This document shows, one piece after another, positions 5,388 to 11,278 of a stretch of DNA of 11,278 nucleotides. A program made the translations under genes and the position numbers. The stretch comes from Proteobacteria bacterium UBA6156 (GTDB lineage Bacteria > Pseudomonadota > Alphaproteobacteria > UBA2136 > UBA6156). The DNA lies in NCBI GenBank assembly GCA_002422365.1, contig DIUO01000047.1, positions 1 through 11,278 on the forward strand. Reading direction: 5' to 3'. The notes below the pieces were generated by a model. The model was given only the letters and a program-made list of their open reading frames with translations, was not told the DNA's origin and did not search any database. Every line of letters starts with the position of its first letter. The stretch's first letter is position 1.

Positions 5388-5846
5388 ATGCAGCTTATTA
5401 TACTCACCACCGGCAAATGCCGTGACGCCCATATTAAGGCGCTGGAAAGCCAATACTTGAAACGCTTGCCTGAAGGCCAGTGGCGGGTGATTGTGCGCGA
5501 ACTGCCCGATGGTGCCACCCCCGAAGATGAAGCCGCCGCCCAACTGGTGGCGCTGGCCGGTGTGCCCGCGCCGGGGGTGCGGATTTTGCTGGATGAACTG
5601 GGCGAAAACGTGGGTAGCCGGCAGTTGGCGGCCAAATTTGCCGGCTGGCAGCTGGATGGCGTGAAGGCGGTGGCGATTTTGATTGGCGGGGCCAATGGAG
5701 TGAGCCGCAACGTGTTGCAGCGGGTGGACTGGGTGTGGAGTTTGGGGAAGATGACCTTGCCCCACCAGATGGTGCGGTTGATTGTGGCGGAGCAGCTTTA
5801 CCGCATGCATAGCATTTTGGCGGGGCATCCGTATCATCGGGATTAA
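5388..5846 (+). CDS. rlmH: 23S rRNA (pseudouridine1915-N3)-methyltransferase RlmH
   Basis: RlmH is a SPOUT-class methyltransferase that uses S-adenosylmethionine to methylate pseudouridine 1915 in helix 69 of 23S rRNA on assembled 70S ribosomes. The 152-residue length is typical. The trefoil-knot cofactor site is visible as ILIGGANG (97-104) and SLGKMTLPHQMVRLIVAEQL (118-137), and the protein ends in the family signature HPYHRD (147-152). ATG 5388 is chosen because it gives the normal N-terminus MQLIILTTGKCR; an in-frame ATG at 5328 would add 20 non-homologous residues and overlap rsfS. No strong Shine-Dalgarno sequence is seen, so coupling to rsfS 14 bp upstream is likely. Both products act on the large ribosomal subunit. 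Confidence 0.96.
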   Translation: MQLIILTTGKCRDAHIKALESQYLKRLPEGQWRVIVRELPDGATPEDEAAAQLVALAGVPAPGVRILLDELGENVGSRQLAAKFAGWQLDGVKAVAILIGGANGVSRNVLQRVDWVWSLGKMTLPHQMVRLIVAEQLYRMHSILAGHPYHRD

Positions 5847-5909
5847 TGTTTGAAGAGATGTAAGTGACAGCAGTGGCGCCGGAAGGCGTTTTGTTTTAGG
5901 TTGGCGGCC

Positions 5910-6833
5910 ATGAGATGGTTTGGGACATGGGTGACAGCTGTTGCGTTTGCAGTGAGTGCCGCCCATGCGGCCCCGCAGGGGGGCAGCGTGGCCGAGCTGG
6001 CGGCCCGATTGCAGGCCGCCGAAAGCCGCCTGAGCGAGGTGCAGGCGCAGATTGCCAAAAGCCGCAGCCAGGCCGGGGAAGCCGACACGAATTTACGCCA
6101 GAGTGTGCAGGCGGCGGTCCGGCTGGGGCAGTATCCGCCGGGATTTTGGCTAATGCGCAGCGTGGTGACGGATGCGCCGGTGCAGGCCGGGTTGGTGCAG
6201 GCGATGAGCCGCCAGCACGCGAGGCGGATGGTAAGTAGCCAGGCTGAGGCGGCGGGCTTGAGCCGCCTGTATGGCCAGGCCAACCAGCAGCTGGCCGCCC
6301 TGCGGCAGGTGCAAAGTGCCTATGCCGACAGCCGCGCTAGCCTGTTGCAGGTGGAGCGGCAGGTGCTGCGCCGGGCCGGAATGCAGGCCGAGGCGTTGGA
6401 AGGCGTGTTGCAGGCGGCATTGGAGCAAGCGCCGGTGGCGGAGCAAACGGGAGGAAATAAGCCCGTGGCCGTTGAAGATGCCGCCCCCGAAGGGGTGGGC
6501 GGCGGGTTGCCGGTGGCCGGGCGGGTGTTGCGTGGCTTTGGCCGCAGTGAAGGCGCCACCCGCGATGGGGTGGTGCTGGCAGCGCCGGAGGGGGCGCCGG
6601 TGATGGCGACGCGGGCGGCTAAGGTGTTGTTTGCGGGGCCTTTCCGGCACTTTGGGGGGTTGGTGATTGTGAAAACCGTGCGCGGGGAGGACATGCTGTT
6701 GGGCGGCATGGGCACGCTGAACGTGAATGCGGGCGACGACGTGGCGGCAGGCCAGCAGCTGGGGCTGGTGGGCGAAGAAGGGCGAATTTATTGGGAAGTG
6801 CGGCGGCGGGGGCAGGTGGTGAACCCGTTGTAG
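5910..6833 (+). CDS. envC: EnvC-like murein hydrolase activator (degenerate LytM/M23)
   Basis: Proteins of this type sit in the periplasm and switch on cell-wall amidases at the division site. The 307-residue product starts with a signal peptide (residues 1-20, predicted cut after AHA). It continues with Ala/Gln/Arg-rich helices likely to form coiled coil (about 27-57 and 98-155), a flexible linker (about 172-198), and a C-terminal LytM domain (about 200-307) ending in YWEVRRRGQVVNP. The zinc ligands of active M23 peptidases are missing: GATRDGV stands where HxGxD is expected, and IYW replaces the H-x-H motif. It should therefore be an activator, not an enzyme, as in E. coli EnvC. It is shorter than E. 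coli EnvC, mainly in the coiled coil. ATG 5910 is preferred over TTG 5901. ctpA follows after 167 bp. Confidence 0.88.
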   Translation: MRWFGTWVTAVAFAVSAAHAAPQGGSVAELAARLQAAESRLSEVQAQIAKSRSQAGEADTNLRQSVQAAVRLGQYPPGFWLMRSVVTDAPVQAGLVQAMSRQHARRMVSSQAEAAGLSRLYGQANQQLAALRQVQSAYADSRASLLQVERQVLRRAGMQAEALEGVLQAALEQAPVAEQTGGNKPVAVEDAAPEGVGGGLPVAGRVLRGFGRSEGATRDGVVLAAPEGAPVMATRAAKVLFAGPFRHFGGLVIVKTVRGEDMLLGGMGTLNVNAGDDVAAGQQLGLVGEEGRIYWEVRRRGQVVNPL

Positions 6834-7000
6834 TGGCCCTACAAGGCACTTTGTGACTTAAAGAGCTTTCGTACGCCGCTTTGCTGCGGTGCGCGAGGAG
6901 CGGGGCATGCTTTTTTATACGGGATGCGTTGCCCCTGGGCGGCTTTGCGGGTACTCTGGCCAGCATTGGATGAACAACACAACAAGCGGATGATATTTTG

Positions 7001-8389
7001 ATGCGTATGAAGATGATGATGCTGGCCGCCGTGGCCGCCCTGAGCGCCCTGAGCGGCACAGTGTTGGCGCAAAGCCGCAATGTAGACCCGGATGTGTATG
7101 AGAAGTTGGATGTGTTTGCGCATGTGCTGGAGAAAATACGCACCAGTTATGTGGAGCAAGTGACCGAAACCGGTGTGATTGAAAACGCCATTAACGGCAT
7201 GCTGACCAGCCTGGACCCCCACAGCAGCTATTTGAAAAAAGACGAGATGCTGGAGCTGAAACAGCAGACTCAAGGCAAATTTGGAGGCCTGGGCATTGAA
7301 GTGACCATGGACAACGGCCTGGTGAAGGTGGTGAGCCCGATTGAAGATACTCCGGCTGCCAAGGCTGGGCTGGAGAGCAATGATTATATCATTCGTATTG
7401 ATGACAAAGACGTGCAGGGCATGAGCCTTAAAAATGCGGTGGACAACATGCGCGGCGACCCCGGCACCAAGGTGAAGTTGGTGATTTTGCGGGAGAGCGA
7501 GAAGCGGACGTTCCCGGTGGTGCTGGAGCGTGCGGAAATTAAGGTGAAGCCGGTGAAGAGCAAGCTGCTGGAAAGTGGCATTGGCTATGTGCGGATTACC
7601 AGCTTTAATGACTATGCCGACTTTGCCATGCGTGACCACATTAAGGCCCTGGAAGCCGAAAACAAGGCACCTTTGAAGGGAATGATACTGGACCTGCGCA
7701 ACAACCCCGGTGGGTTGCTGACCCAGGCGATTGCCGTGGCCGATGACTTTTTGCAGGACGGCGAGATTGTAAGCACGCGCGGGCGGATTAAGGGCCAGGA
7801 TGCCCGCTACCCTGCCCGCCGTGGCGACCTGATGGACGGCAAGCCGATTGTGGTGCTGGTGAACAGCGGCAGCGCCAGCGCGGCCGAGATTGTGGCCGGA
7901 GCCCTGCAAGACAACCGTCGTGCGGTGGTGGTAGGCACCAAGAGTTTTGGTAAAGGCAGCGTGCAGACCATTTTTGACCTGCCCGGCAGCACCGGCATGC
8001 GCCTGACCACGGCGTTGTATTATACGCCGAGCGGCAAGAGCATCCAGGCCAACGGCATTTTGCCCGATATTGAGCAAAAAGCCTTGAAGACCAAGGAACA
8101 GGAGCGCTTGGCGCTGGATGACGAAGATATGCCGAGTGAGGCCAGCCTGCTGGGCCACCTGACAGCCAGCAACACCGATGACGTGAGCAAAACCGCGCCC
8201 CGCCCGGACTTGCCGCAGAGCATTTATGCCCCGGTGCCCGAAAAGAGTCCGAGCGCCACGATGGTGGGCTTGGATAAGAAACCGGATGCTCAGCTTGACC
8301 GTGCCATGGGTGTGCTGCGTGCGCTGATTGTGTGGCCCCAGACCAGTGGCGCCACAACGCCGACCCCCGCCCAAGCCACAGCCCGCTAA
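7001..8389 (+). CDS. ctpA: Carboxy-terminal processing peptidase CtpA (S41 family)
   Basis: CtpA is a periplasmic serine protease that trims or degrades proteins from their C-terminus, often cell-wall enzymes. The 462-residue product has a signal peptide (1-23, cut after LAQ or nearby) and the conserved N-terminal helix region ending in SLDPHSSYL. A PDZ domain follows (about 92-175, with GGLGIEV at 95-101). The S41 core includes GMILDLRNNPGGLL (227-240), SGSASAAEI with nucleophile Ser293 (289-297), and Lys318 in SFGKGSVQ; the 25-residue Ser-Lys spacing matches E. coli Prc. The C-terminal region (about 360-462) is low in complexity. ATG 7001 is chosen over the adjacent TTG 6998. The 167 bp upstream hold no clear promoter, so it may be read from the envC transcript or have its own. 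Confidence 0.96.
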   Translation: MRMKMMMLAAVAALSALSGTVLAQSRNVDPDVYEKLDVFAHVLEKIRTSYVEQVTETGVIENAINGMLTSLDPHSSYLKKDEMLELKQQTQGKFGGLGIEVTMDNGLVKVVSPIEDTPAAKAGLESNDYIIRIDDKDVQGMSLKNAVDNMRGDPGTKVKLVILRESEKRTFPVVLERAEIKVKPVKSKLLESGIGYVRITSFNDYADFAMRDHIKALEAENKAPLKGMILDLRNNPGGLLTQAIAVADDFLQDGEIVSTRGRIKGQDARYPARRGDLMDGKPIVVLVNSGSASAAEIVAGALQDNRRAVVVGTKSFGKGSVQTIFDLPGSTGMRLTTALYYTPSGKSIQANGILPDIEQKALKTKEQERLALDDEDMPSEASLLGHLTASNTDDVSKTAPRPDLPQSIYAPVPEKSPSATMVGLDKKPDAQLDRAMGVLRALIVWPQTSGATTPTPAQATAR

Positions 8390-8398
8390 GGGGGCGCC

Positions 8399-9523
8399 AT
8401 GACGGAACCGACGCATCGCCCGCTGCCGGGCGCGGTATGGATAGCCTTTGCGCTGATGGTGCTGGTGGCCCTGGGGGCGCTGGTTTTAGCCCTGCTGACC
8501 GGAGAGCGCCTGCGCGACATGGGCCCGGAGCGGCAAGGCCGCCGTGAGGGGTATCAGGTGGTGGTGAAAGGGGCGGAAACCGACCCCGCCACAGCCCGCA
8601 AGCTGGACGCGCTGCTGGACGGCGGGCCGGTGCCGGGTGGGAGGAATGAGGCGGATGTGCCTTATGATTTTCCGGTTATGGCAGAGATGCCGCTGGTGCC
8701 GACCGAAGTGCCCGCGCCGCCGACGCGCGCGCCCGAAGCCTTTGCCGCAGGTGCCACCCGCCCGCTGCCGCTGGTGGCGGGGCCGGATATGCCCCTGTGG
8801 CAGCGTAATGCGGTGAGTGTGACGCTTCCGCAGGGTGCGCCCCGGCTGGCGCTGGTGCTGGATGATATGGGCGGCCAGATGGAGGCCAGCCGCCGCGCGG
8901 TGGCAGCGATGCCGGCGGGGGTGACGCTGGCGTTCTTCCCCTGGAGCCGCGAGGGGATTGAGTTGGCGGCGTTGGCTAAGGCTGAGGGGCATGAGATTAT
9001 GATTCATATGCCGATGGAAGCCCTGCCCCATGGGGAGACCGTGCCCGAACCGGGGCCGGACACGCTGCGGGTGGGGATGGCTCCGGAGGAGATTGAGACG
9101 CTGCTGAGCCGCAACGTGAGCCGCCTGAGCGATGTGGCGGTGGGGATGAACAACCATATGGGCAGCCGCTTTACCCAATGGCCGGAAGGGATGCGCGCGG
9201 TGCTGACGGTGATGCAGCGGGAGGGGATGTTGTTTGTGGATAGCCGGACATCGGCCCCCACGGCGGTGCTGGGTGCGGCCAAGGGCCTGGATGTGCCGGT
9301 GCTGACGCGGGATGTGTTTTTAGACCATAACCCCACGCCTGCGGCGATACGCGCCGAACTGCGGCGGGCGGTGAAGCTGGCCCAGACGCGGGGGCAGGCG
9401 CTGGCGATTGGCCACCCGCTGCCCGCCACCCTGGAGGTGCTGGCGGCGGAACTGCCGGATATTGTGAGCAGCGGGGTGGTGTTGGTGCCGGTAAGTGCGC
9501 TAGTGAACCCTGTGCGGGAATAA
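8399..9523 (+). CDS. Divergent polysaccharide deacetylase (YibQ-type, PF04748)
   Basis: The 374-residue product is anchored by one N-terminal transmembrane helix (about 12-34). A Pro/Ala-rich spacer (about 80-130) leads to a C-terminal domain of the divergent polysaccharide deacetylase family. Landmarks are LVLDDMGG (152-159), HEIMIHMPME (198-207), NNHMGS (251-256), FVDSRTS (279-285) and GHP (338-340). The acidic pair Asp155-Asp156 and His253 lie where NodB-fold enzymes place metal ligands, but activity on a named glycan is not established. The gene begins 9 bp after ctpA, with AAGGGGG as Shine-Dalgarno, so the two are co-translated neighbours. Together with envC, the set points to peptidoglycan remodelling at the septum. 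The domain presumably faces the periplasm. Confidence 0.92.
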   Translation: MTEPTHRPLPGAVWIAFALMVLVALGALVLALLTGERLRDMGPERQGRREGYQVVVKGAETDPATARKLDALLDGGPVPGGRNEADVPYDFPVMAEMPLVPTEVPAPPTRAPEAFAAGATRPLPLVAGPDMPLWQRNAVSVTLPQGAPRLALVLDDMGGQMEASRRAVAAMPAGVTLAFFPWSREGIELAALAKAEGHEIMIHMPMEALPHGETVPEPGPDTLRVGMAPEEIETLLSRNVSRLSDVAVGMNNHMGSRFTQWPEGMRAVLTVMQREGMLFVDSRTSAPTAVLGAAKGLDVPVLTRDVFLDHNPTPAAIRAELRRAVKLAQTRGQALAIGHPLPATLEVLAAELPDIVSSGVVLVPVSALVNPVRE

Positions 9524-9564
9524 AGATTTGATAAGACATGCCATGTGTGGGATGAAAGAGTGAG

Positions 9565-10113
9565 ATGACCGACACCACGACACCCCAACCCCCTGCCCGC
9601 CGCACCAGGCGGGGAGGACGAAGCCGCCCGCCTGCGGCCCATGCGCGCGGGCGCCTGCGCCGCAATGTGGGGCTGGTGATTGTGAACGCCGATGGCAAAG
9701 TGCTGGCGGGCCTGCGCGCCCACGCCAACGGCGACAAAGCCTGGCAGCTGCCGCAAGGCGGGATTGAAGGGCGGGAGAAGCCGATTATCGCTGCCTACCG
9801 TGAACTGCGCGAAGAGACTGGGTTGGAGGCTGGCGAAGTTGAGCTGGTGGCCGAGCGCAGCAGCTGGATTGATTATTGGTTGCCCAAAGACTGGGTGAAA
9901 GGCCGCCGCTTTGCGGGGCAGACGCAGAAGTGGTTTTGCTTCCGGTATGTGGGGGAGGGCCTGCCCGACCTGAGCCGTGCGGTTGACCGTGAGTTTGAAC
10001 AGCTGGACTGGCTGGATGCGCCGTGGTTGCAGGAGCATGTGATTGACTTCCGCAAAACGGTGTACCGCAAAGTGTTTACGGAATTCCGCGATTTTGTGAG
10101 GTTTTCGGTTTAG
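9565..10113 (+). CDS. rppH: RNA pyrophosphohydrolase RppH
   Basis: RppH removes pyrophosphate from the 5' end of mRNAs, which triggers RNase E-dependent decay; related enzymes also split diadenosine polyphosphates. The 182-residue product starts with an Arg/Pro-rich tail (1-30), longer than in E. coli. The Nudix domain follows: RRNVGLVIVN (32-41), AWQLPQGGIEGRE (59-71), and a canonical box from Gly65 through Glu71 to RELREETGL (79-87). Later landmarks are W-I-D-Y-W-L-P (101-107), GQTQKWFCFRY (118-128), and the C-terminal FRKTVYRKVFTEF region. The QGG and GQ-x-QKWF motifs separate RppH from generic Nudix enzymes. It ends the plus-strand block, 41 bp after the deacetylase gene, with GAGTGAG just before the ATG. 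Confidence 0.95.
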   Translation: MTDTTTPQPPARRTRRGGRSRPPAAHARGRLRRNVGLVIVNADGKVLAGLRAHANGDKAWQLPQGGIEGREKPIIAAYRELREETGLEAGEVELVAERSSWIDYWLPKDWVKGRRFAGQTQKWFCFRYVGEGLPDLSRAVDREFEQLDWLDAPWLQEHVIDFRKTVYRKVFTEFRDFVRFSV

Positions 10114-10412
10114 TGCGGCTGCCCGAAGAAGGGGCGTGATGTGTACATTGCCTTTATAAAACGCATACATTTTTACCTTACATAAGTATGCGCTTATTGA
10201 TGATGGCATTGTAATGTTGTTTTTATGTGTTTTTTGGCGGATGGCTTGAGGTTTTGAGGTGTATGCAGTGGAATGCTGCATGCAGAATAAAATATACTGA
10301 ATGGTGAAATGGTGAATGGCGGGCGGTGGAGGTGCCTTGGGTGTGCGAGGATGAAATTCGGGGATGAAATTCTCGGCAGAGCGAAGCGGTGTGAGAAATT
10401 ATGAAAACAGCT
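10114..10412. other. AT-rich convergent intergenic region
   Basis: These 299 bases lie between the convergent rppH and ydcF-like genes; the first half is clearly more AT-rich than the neighbouring genes. I see no convincing ORF or RNA gene. Two small dyads are present: CGCATAC (10162-10168) with GTATGCG (10186-10192), and ATGCAG (10263-10268) with CTGCAT (10276-10281). ATGGTGAA is repeated in tandem (10301-10316). GATGAAATTC occurs at 10350-10359 and 10363-10372. Either dyad could contribute to termination, but neither has a T-run. Confidence 0.6.
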
Positions 10413-11000
10413 TTAGTTTAAGAGGGGGGTGGCGAGCAGCTTGTTGTACTCGCGGAAGAGGGGGCGCAGGCCGGGGTCGGCAGGTTGCACGGCTAAATAG
10501 GTGAGGCGCAGGTGTGGTGCATGCAGGCGTGCGAGCAAGCCCACGCGGGGCACATGGTAGGTGCTGGTGATGATGCCGACGTACTCCAGCTGGTAGTAGC
10601 CTGCCCAGGCTTTCAGGCTAAGGATGTTTTCCCGCGTGGTGGCGGCGGTGTCGTAGACGATAAACTGTTGCTGCGTTTCGGTGAGGGGGGTGGCGGTGAG
10701 GGCGAGCATATCTGGCAAGGTGGTAGTGCCGTGGCTGCCGCTGATGAGGATGGGGCCGGGAAAGCCTTTTTGGGCTTGCTTGAGCGCGGCCTCGACCCGG
10801 CCTGAGCCGCCGGTGAAGGTGGCAAGGCCCTGAAGACCCGACGGCAGGGTGGTGAAGGGGGCGGGCAGCAGCACGATATAGAGCGCGAAACCGAGCAGGT
10901 AGAGGCTGAGCAGGCTGCCCGCCAGCACCGCCACGCGCGCGCGCCAGCCCAGGCGCAGCGGCGGCAAAACAAAGGTATGGGGGCGACGCGGCTGGGGCAC
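10413..11000 (-). CDS. YdcF/DUF218 family membrane-anchored protein
   Basis: The 195-residue product has a basic N-terminus, one transmembrane helix (about 21-47) and a DUF218 (YdcF/ElyC/SanA-type) domain. Family motifs are FTGGSGRVE (62-70), ILISGSH (84-90), TRENILSLKAW (122-132), ITSTYHVPR (144-152) and REYNKLLAT (183-191). Members are linked to envelope or lipid-carrier metabolism, but the reaction is unknown. In many alphaproteobacteria a close relative lies beside ftsX and an acyltransferase gene; neither is within this window. The start is a GTG, forced because a stop (TAA) lies 6 codons upstream and no ATG is nearby. There is no Shine-Dalgarno sequence, and a TATACC box ends 5 bases before the GTG, suggesting a leaderless message. 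Confidence 0.85.
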   Translation of the reverse strand: MPQPRRPHTFVLPPLRLGWRARVAVLAGSLLSLYLLGFALYIVLLPAPFTTLPSGLQGLATFTGGSGRVEAALKQAQKGFPGPILISGSHGTTTLPDMLALTATPLTETQQQFIVYDTAATTRENILSLKAWAGYYQLEYVGIITSTYHVPRVGLLARLHAPHLRLTYLAVQPADPGLRPLFREYNKLLATPLLN

Positions 11001-11005
11001 GCTTT

Positions 11006-11034
11006 GGTATAGCCGATTTTAGGGCTGCTGGAAA
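11006..11034 (-). promoter_or_regulatory. Candidate promoter for the YdcF-like gene
   Basis: On the minus strand TTTCCA (complement of 11029-11034) and TATACC (complement of 11006-11011) are separated by 17 bp. The -10 box lies 5 bases before the GTG start, so the transcript would be leaderless or nearly so. Confidence 0.35.
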
Positions 11035-11040
11035 CAGGGA

Positions 11041-11061
11041 CGGGCGGCCAGTGGCCGCCCG
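11041..11061 (-). terminator. GC-rich hairpin, possible terminator of the small edge ORF
   Basis: CGGGCGGCC (11041-11049) and GGCCGCCCG (11053-11061) form a perfect 9-bp stem with a 3-base loop, 18 bases past the small ORF stop. The sequence after it on the minus strand (TCCCTGTTTCC) has only a weak T-run, so termination may be partial. It overlaps the upstream side of the ydcF-like promoter region. Confidence 0.45.
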
Positions 11062-11079
11062 GGGGGATTTCGTGATGCC

Positions 11080-11238
11080 TCAGCCGTGGGAGTAGGTGAT
11101 GAGGCCTTTTGCCTCTTCCCAGGGTATCTTTGGGAATTCGGTATCCCAGACCTGGCACAACAGCCACGGGATGCGTTCGCTGCGCGGGCCGTAGGTGGCG
11201 ATGACGTGGCCTTTTGCCTGAGTTGGGTCATCAGGCAC
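11080..11238 (-). CDS. Small tryptophan-rich hypothetical protein
   Basis: I do not recognise this protein. From GTG 11238 it has 52 residues, with three Trp and a C-terminal ITYSHG. Its codons look like those of neighbouring genes (many NNC/NNG) and a strong hairpin follows the stop, so it is probably real. The reading frame stays open upstream to a TAA at 11272-11274 and would add KWLYITLKA, which looks like a beta strand, but no ATG exists in that frame. The ATG at 11267-11269 is one base out: without the C at 11266 (complement) the protein would begin MKWLYITLKAV. Either the start is the GTG, the gene has a frameshift near its start, or there is a sequencing error. Confidence 0.45.
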   Translation of the reverse strand: MPDDPTQAKGHVIATYGPRSERIPWLLCQVWDTEFPKIPWEEAKGLITYSHG

Positions 11239-11278
11239 TGCTTTCAGGGTGATATAAAGCCATTTGCATAATTATTGG

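Noticed and set aside
5910..6833. Active M23 zinc metallopeptidase
   Set aside because: The LytM domain lacks the HxGxD and H-x-H zinc ligands, so it is called an activator of the EnvC type.
6839..8416. Long minus-strand ORF (525 codons) opposite ctpA
   Set aside because: It is His/Gln/Arg-rich with no recognisable domain, and the plus strand encodes a complete CtpA. GC-rich codon use commonly leaves the antisense frame open.
9004..10281. Minus-strand ORF (425 codons) opposite the deacetylase and rppH
   Set aside because: It overlaps two well-supported genes and shows no family motifs; low-complexity composition marks it as a shadow.
11041..11061. Strong intrinsic terminator for a plus-strand gene
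   Set aside because: On the plus strand the stem is followed by a G-run, and no plus-strand gene ends here.

Overview
The window is about 11.3 kb of GC-rich bacterial chromosome and most likely comes from an alphaproteobacterium. The strongest argument is gene order: rsfS, rlmH, an EnvC-type LytM protein, the S41 peptidase ctpA, a YibQ-type divergent polysaccharide deacetylase and rppH lie head to tail, a run I know as typical of Alphaproteobacteria. A YdcF/DUF218 protein ending in an EYNK-type motif also fits. I cannot name an order or genus. No mobile element, CRISPR array, tRNA or rRNA is visible. This is a core housekeeping region, and I do not see a new defence or biosynthetic system.

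Left block (1-1.6 kb, minus strand): a Nudix hydrolase and thioredoxin reductase TrxB, 7 bp apart and probably one transcript. A terminator-like hairpin follows trxB. Between this block and the next is a divergent intergenic region. It holds a large imperfect inverted repeat (1658-1721) that no gene explains, followed by the 4.5S signal recognition particle RNA gene (about 1811-1894), which sits just upstream of dnaX.

Centre (1.96-4.76 kb, plus strand): dnaX, ybaB/ebfC and recR form the widespread replication/recombination-repair cluster. The DnaX here has lost three of its four zinc-knuckle cysteines without changing the length of that segment. Three short tandem arrays with 7- or 8-bp periods, most units ending in AGG, lie inside dnaX and between dnaX and ybaB.

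Right block (4.8-10.1 kb, plus strand): rsfS (ribosome silencing) and rlmH (23S rRNA methylation) are followed by the envelope genes envC, ctpA and the deacetylase-like gene, then rppH (mRNA 5'-end processing). The envelope trio probably acts together in septal peptidoglycan splitting and periplasmic proteolysis. RsfS has an unusual start region: a good Shine-Dalgarno sequence points at an ATA codon.

Right end (10.1-11.28 kb): an AT-rich convergent intergenic stretch with small hairpins and short repeats, then a minus-strand YdcF/DUF218 membrane protein, and a small tryptophan-rich ORF at the edge whose natural start seems displaced by one base.
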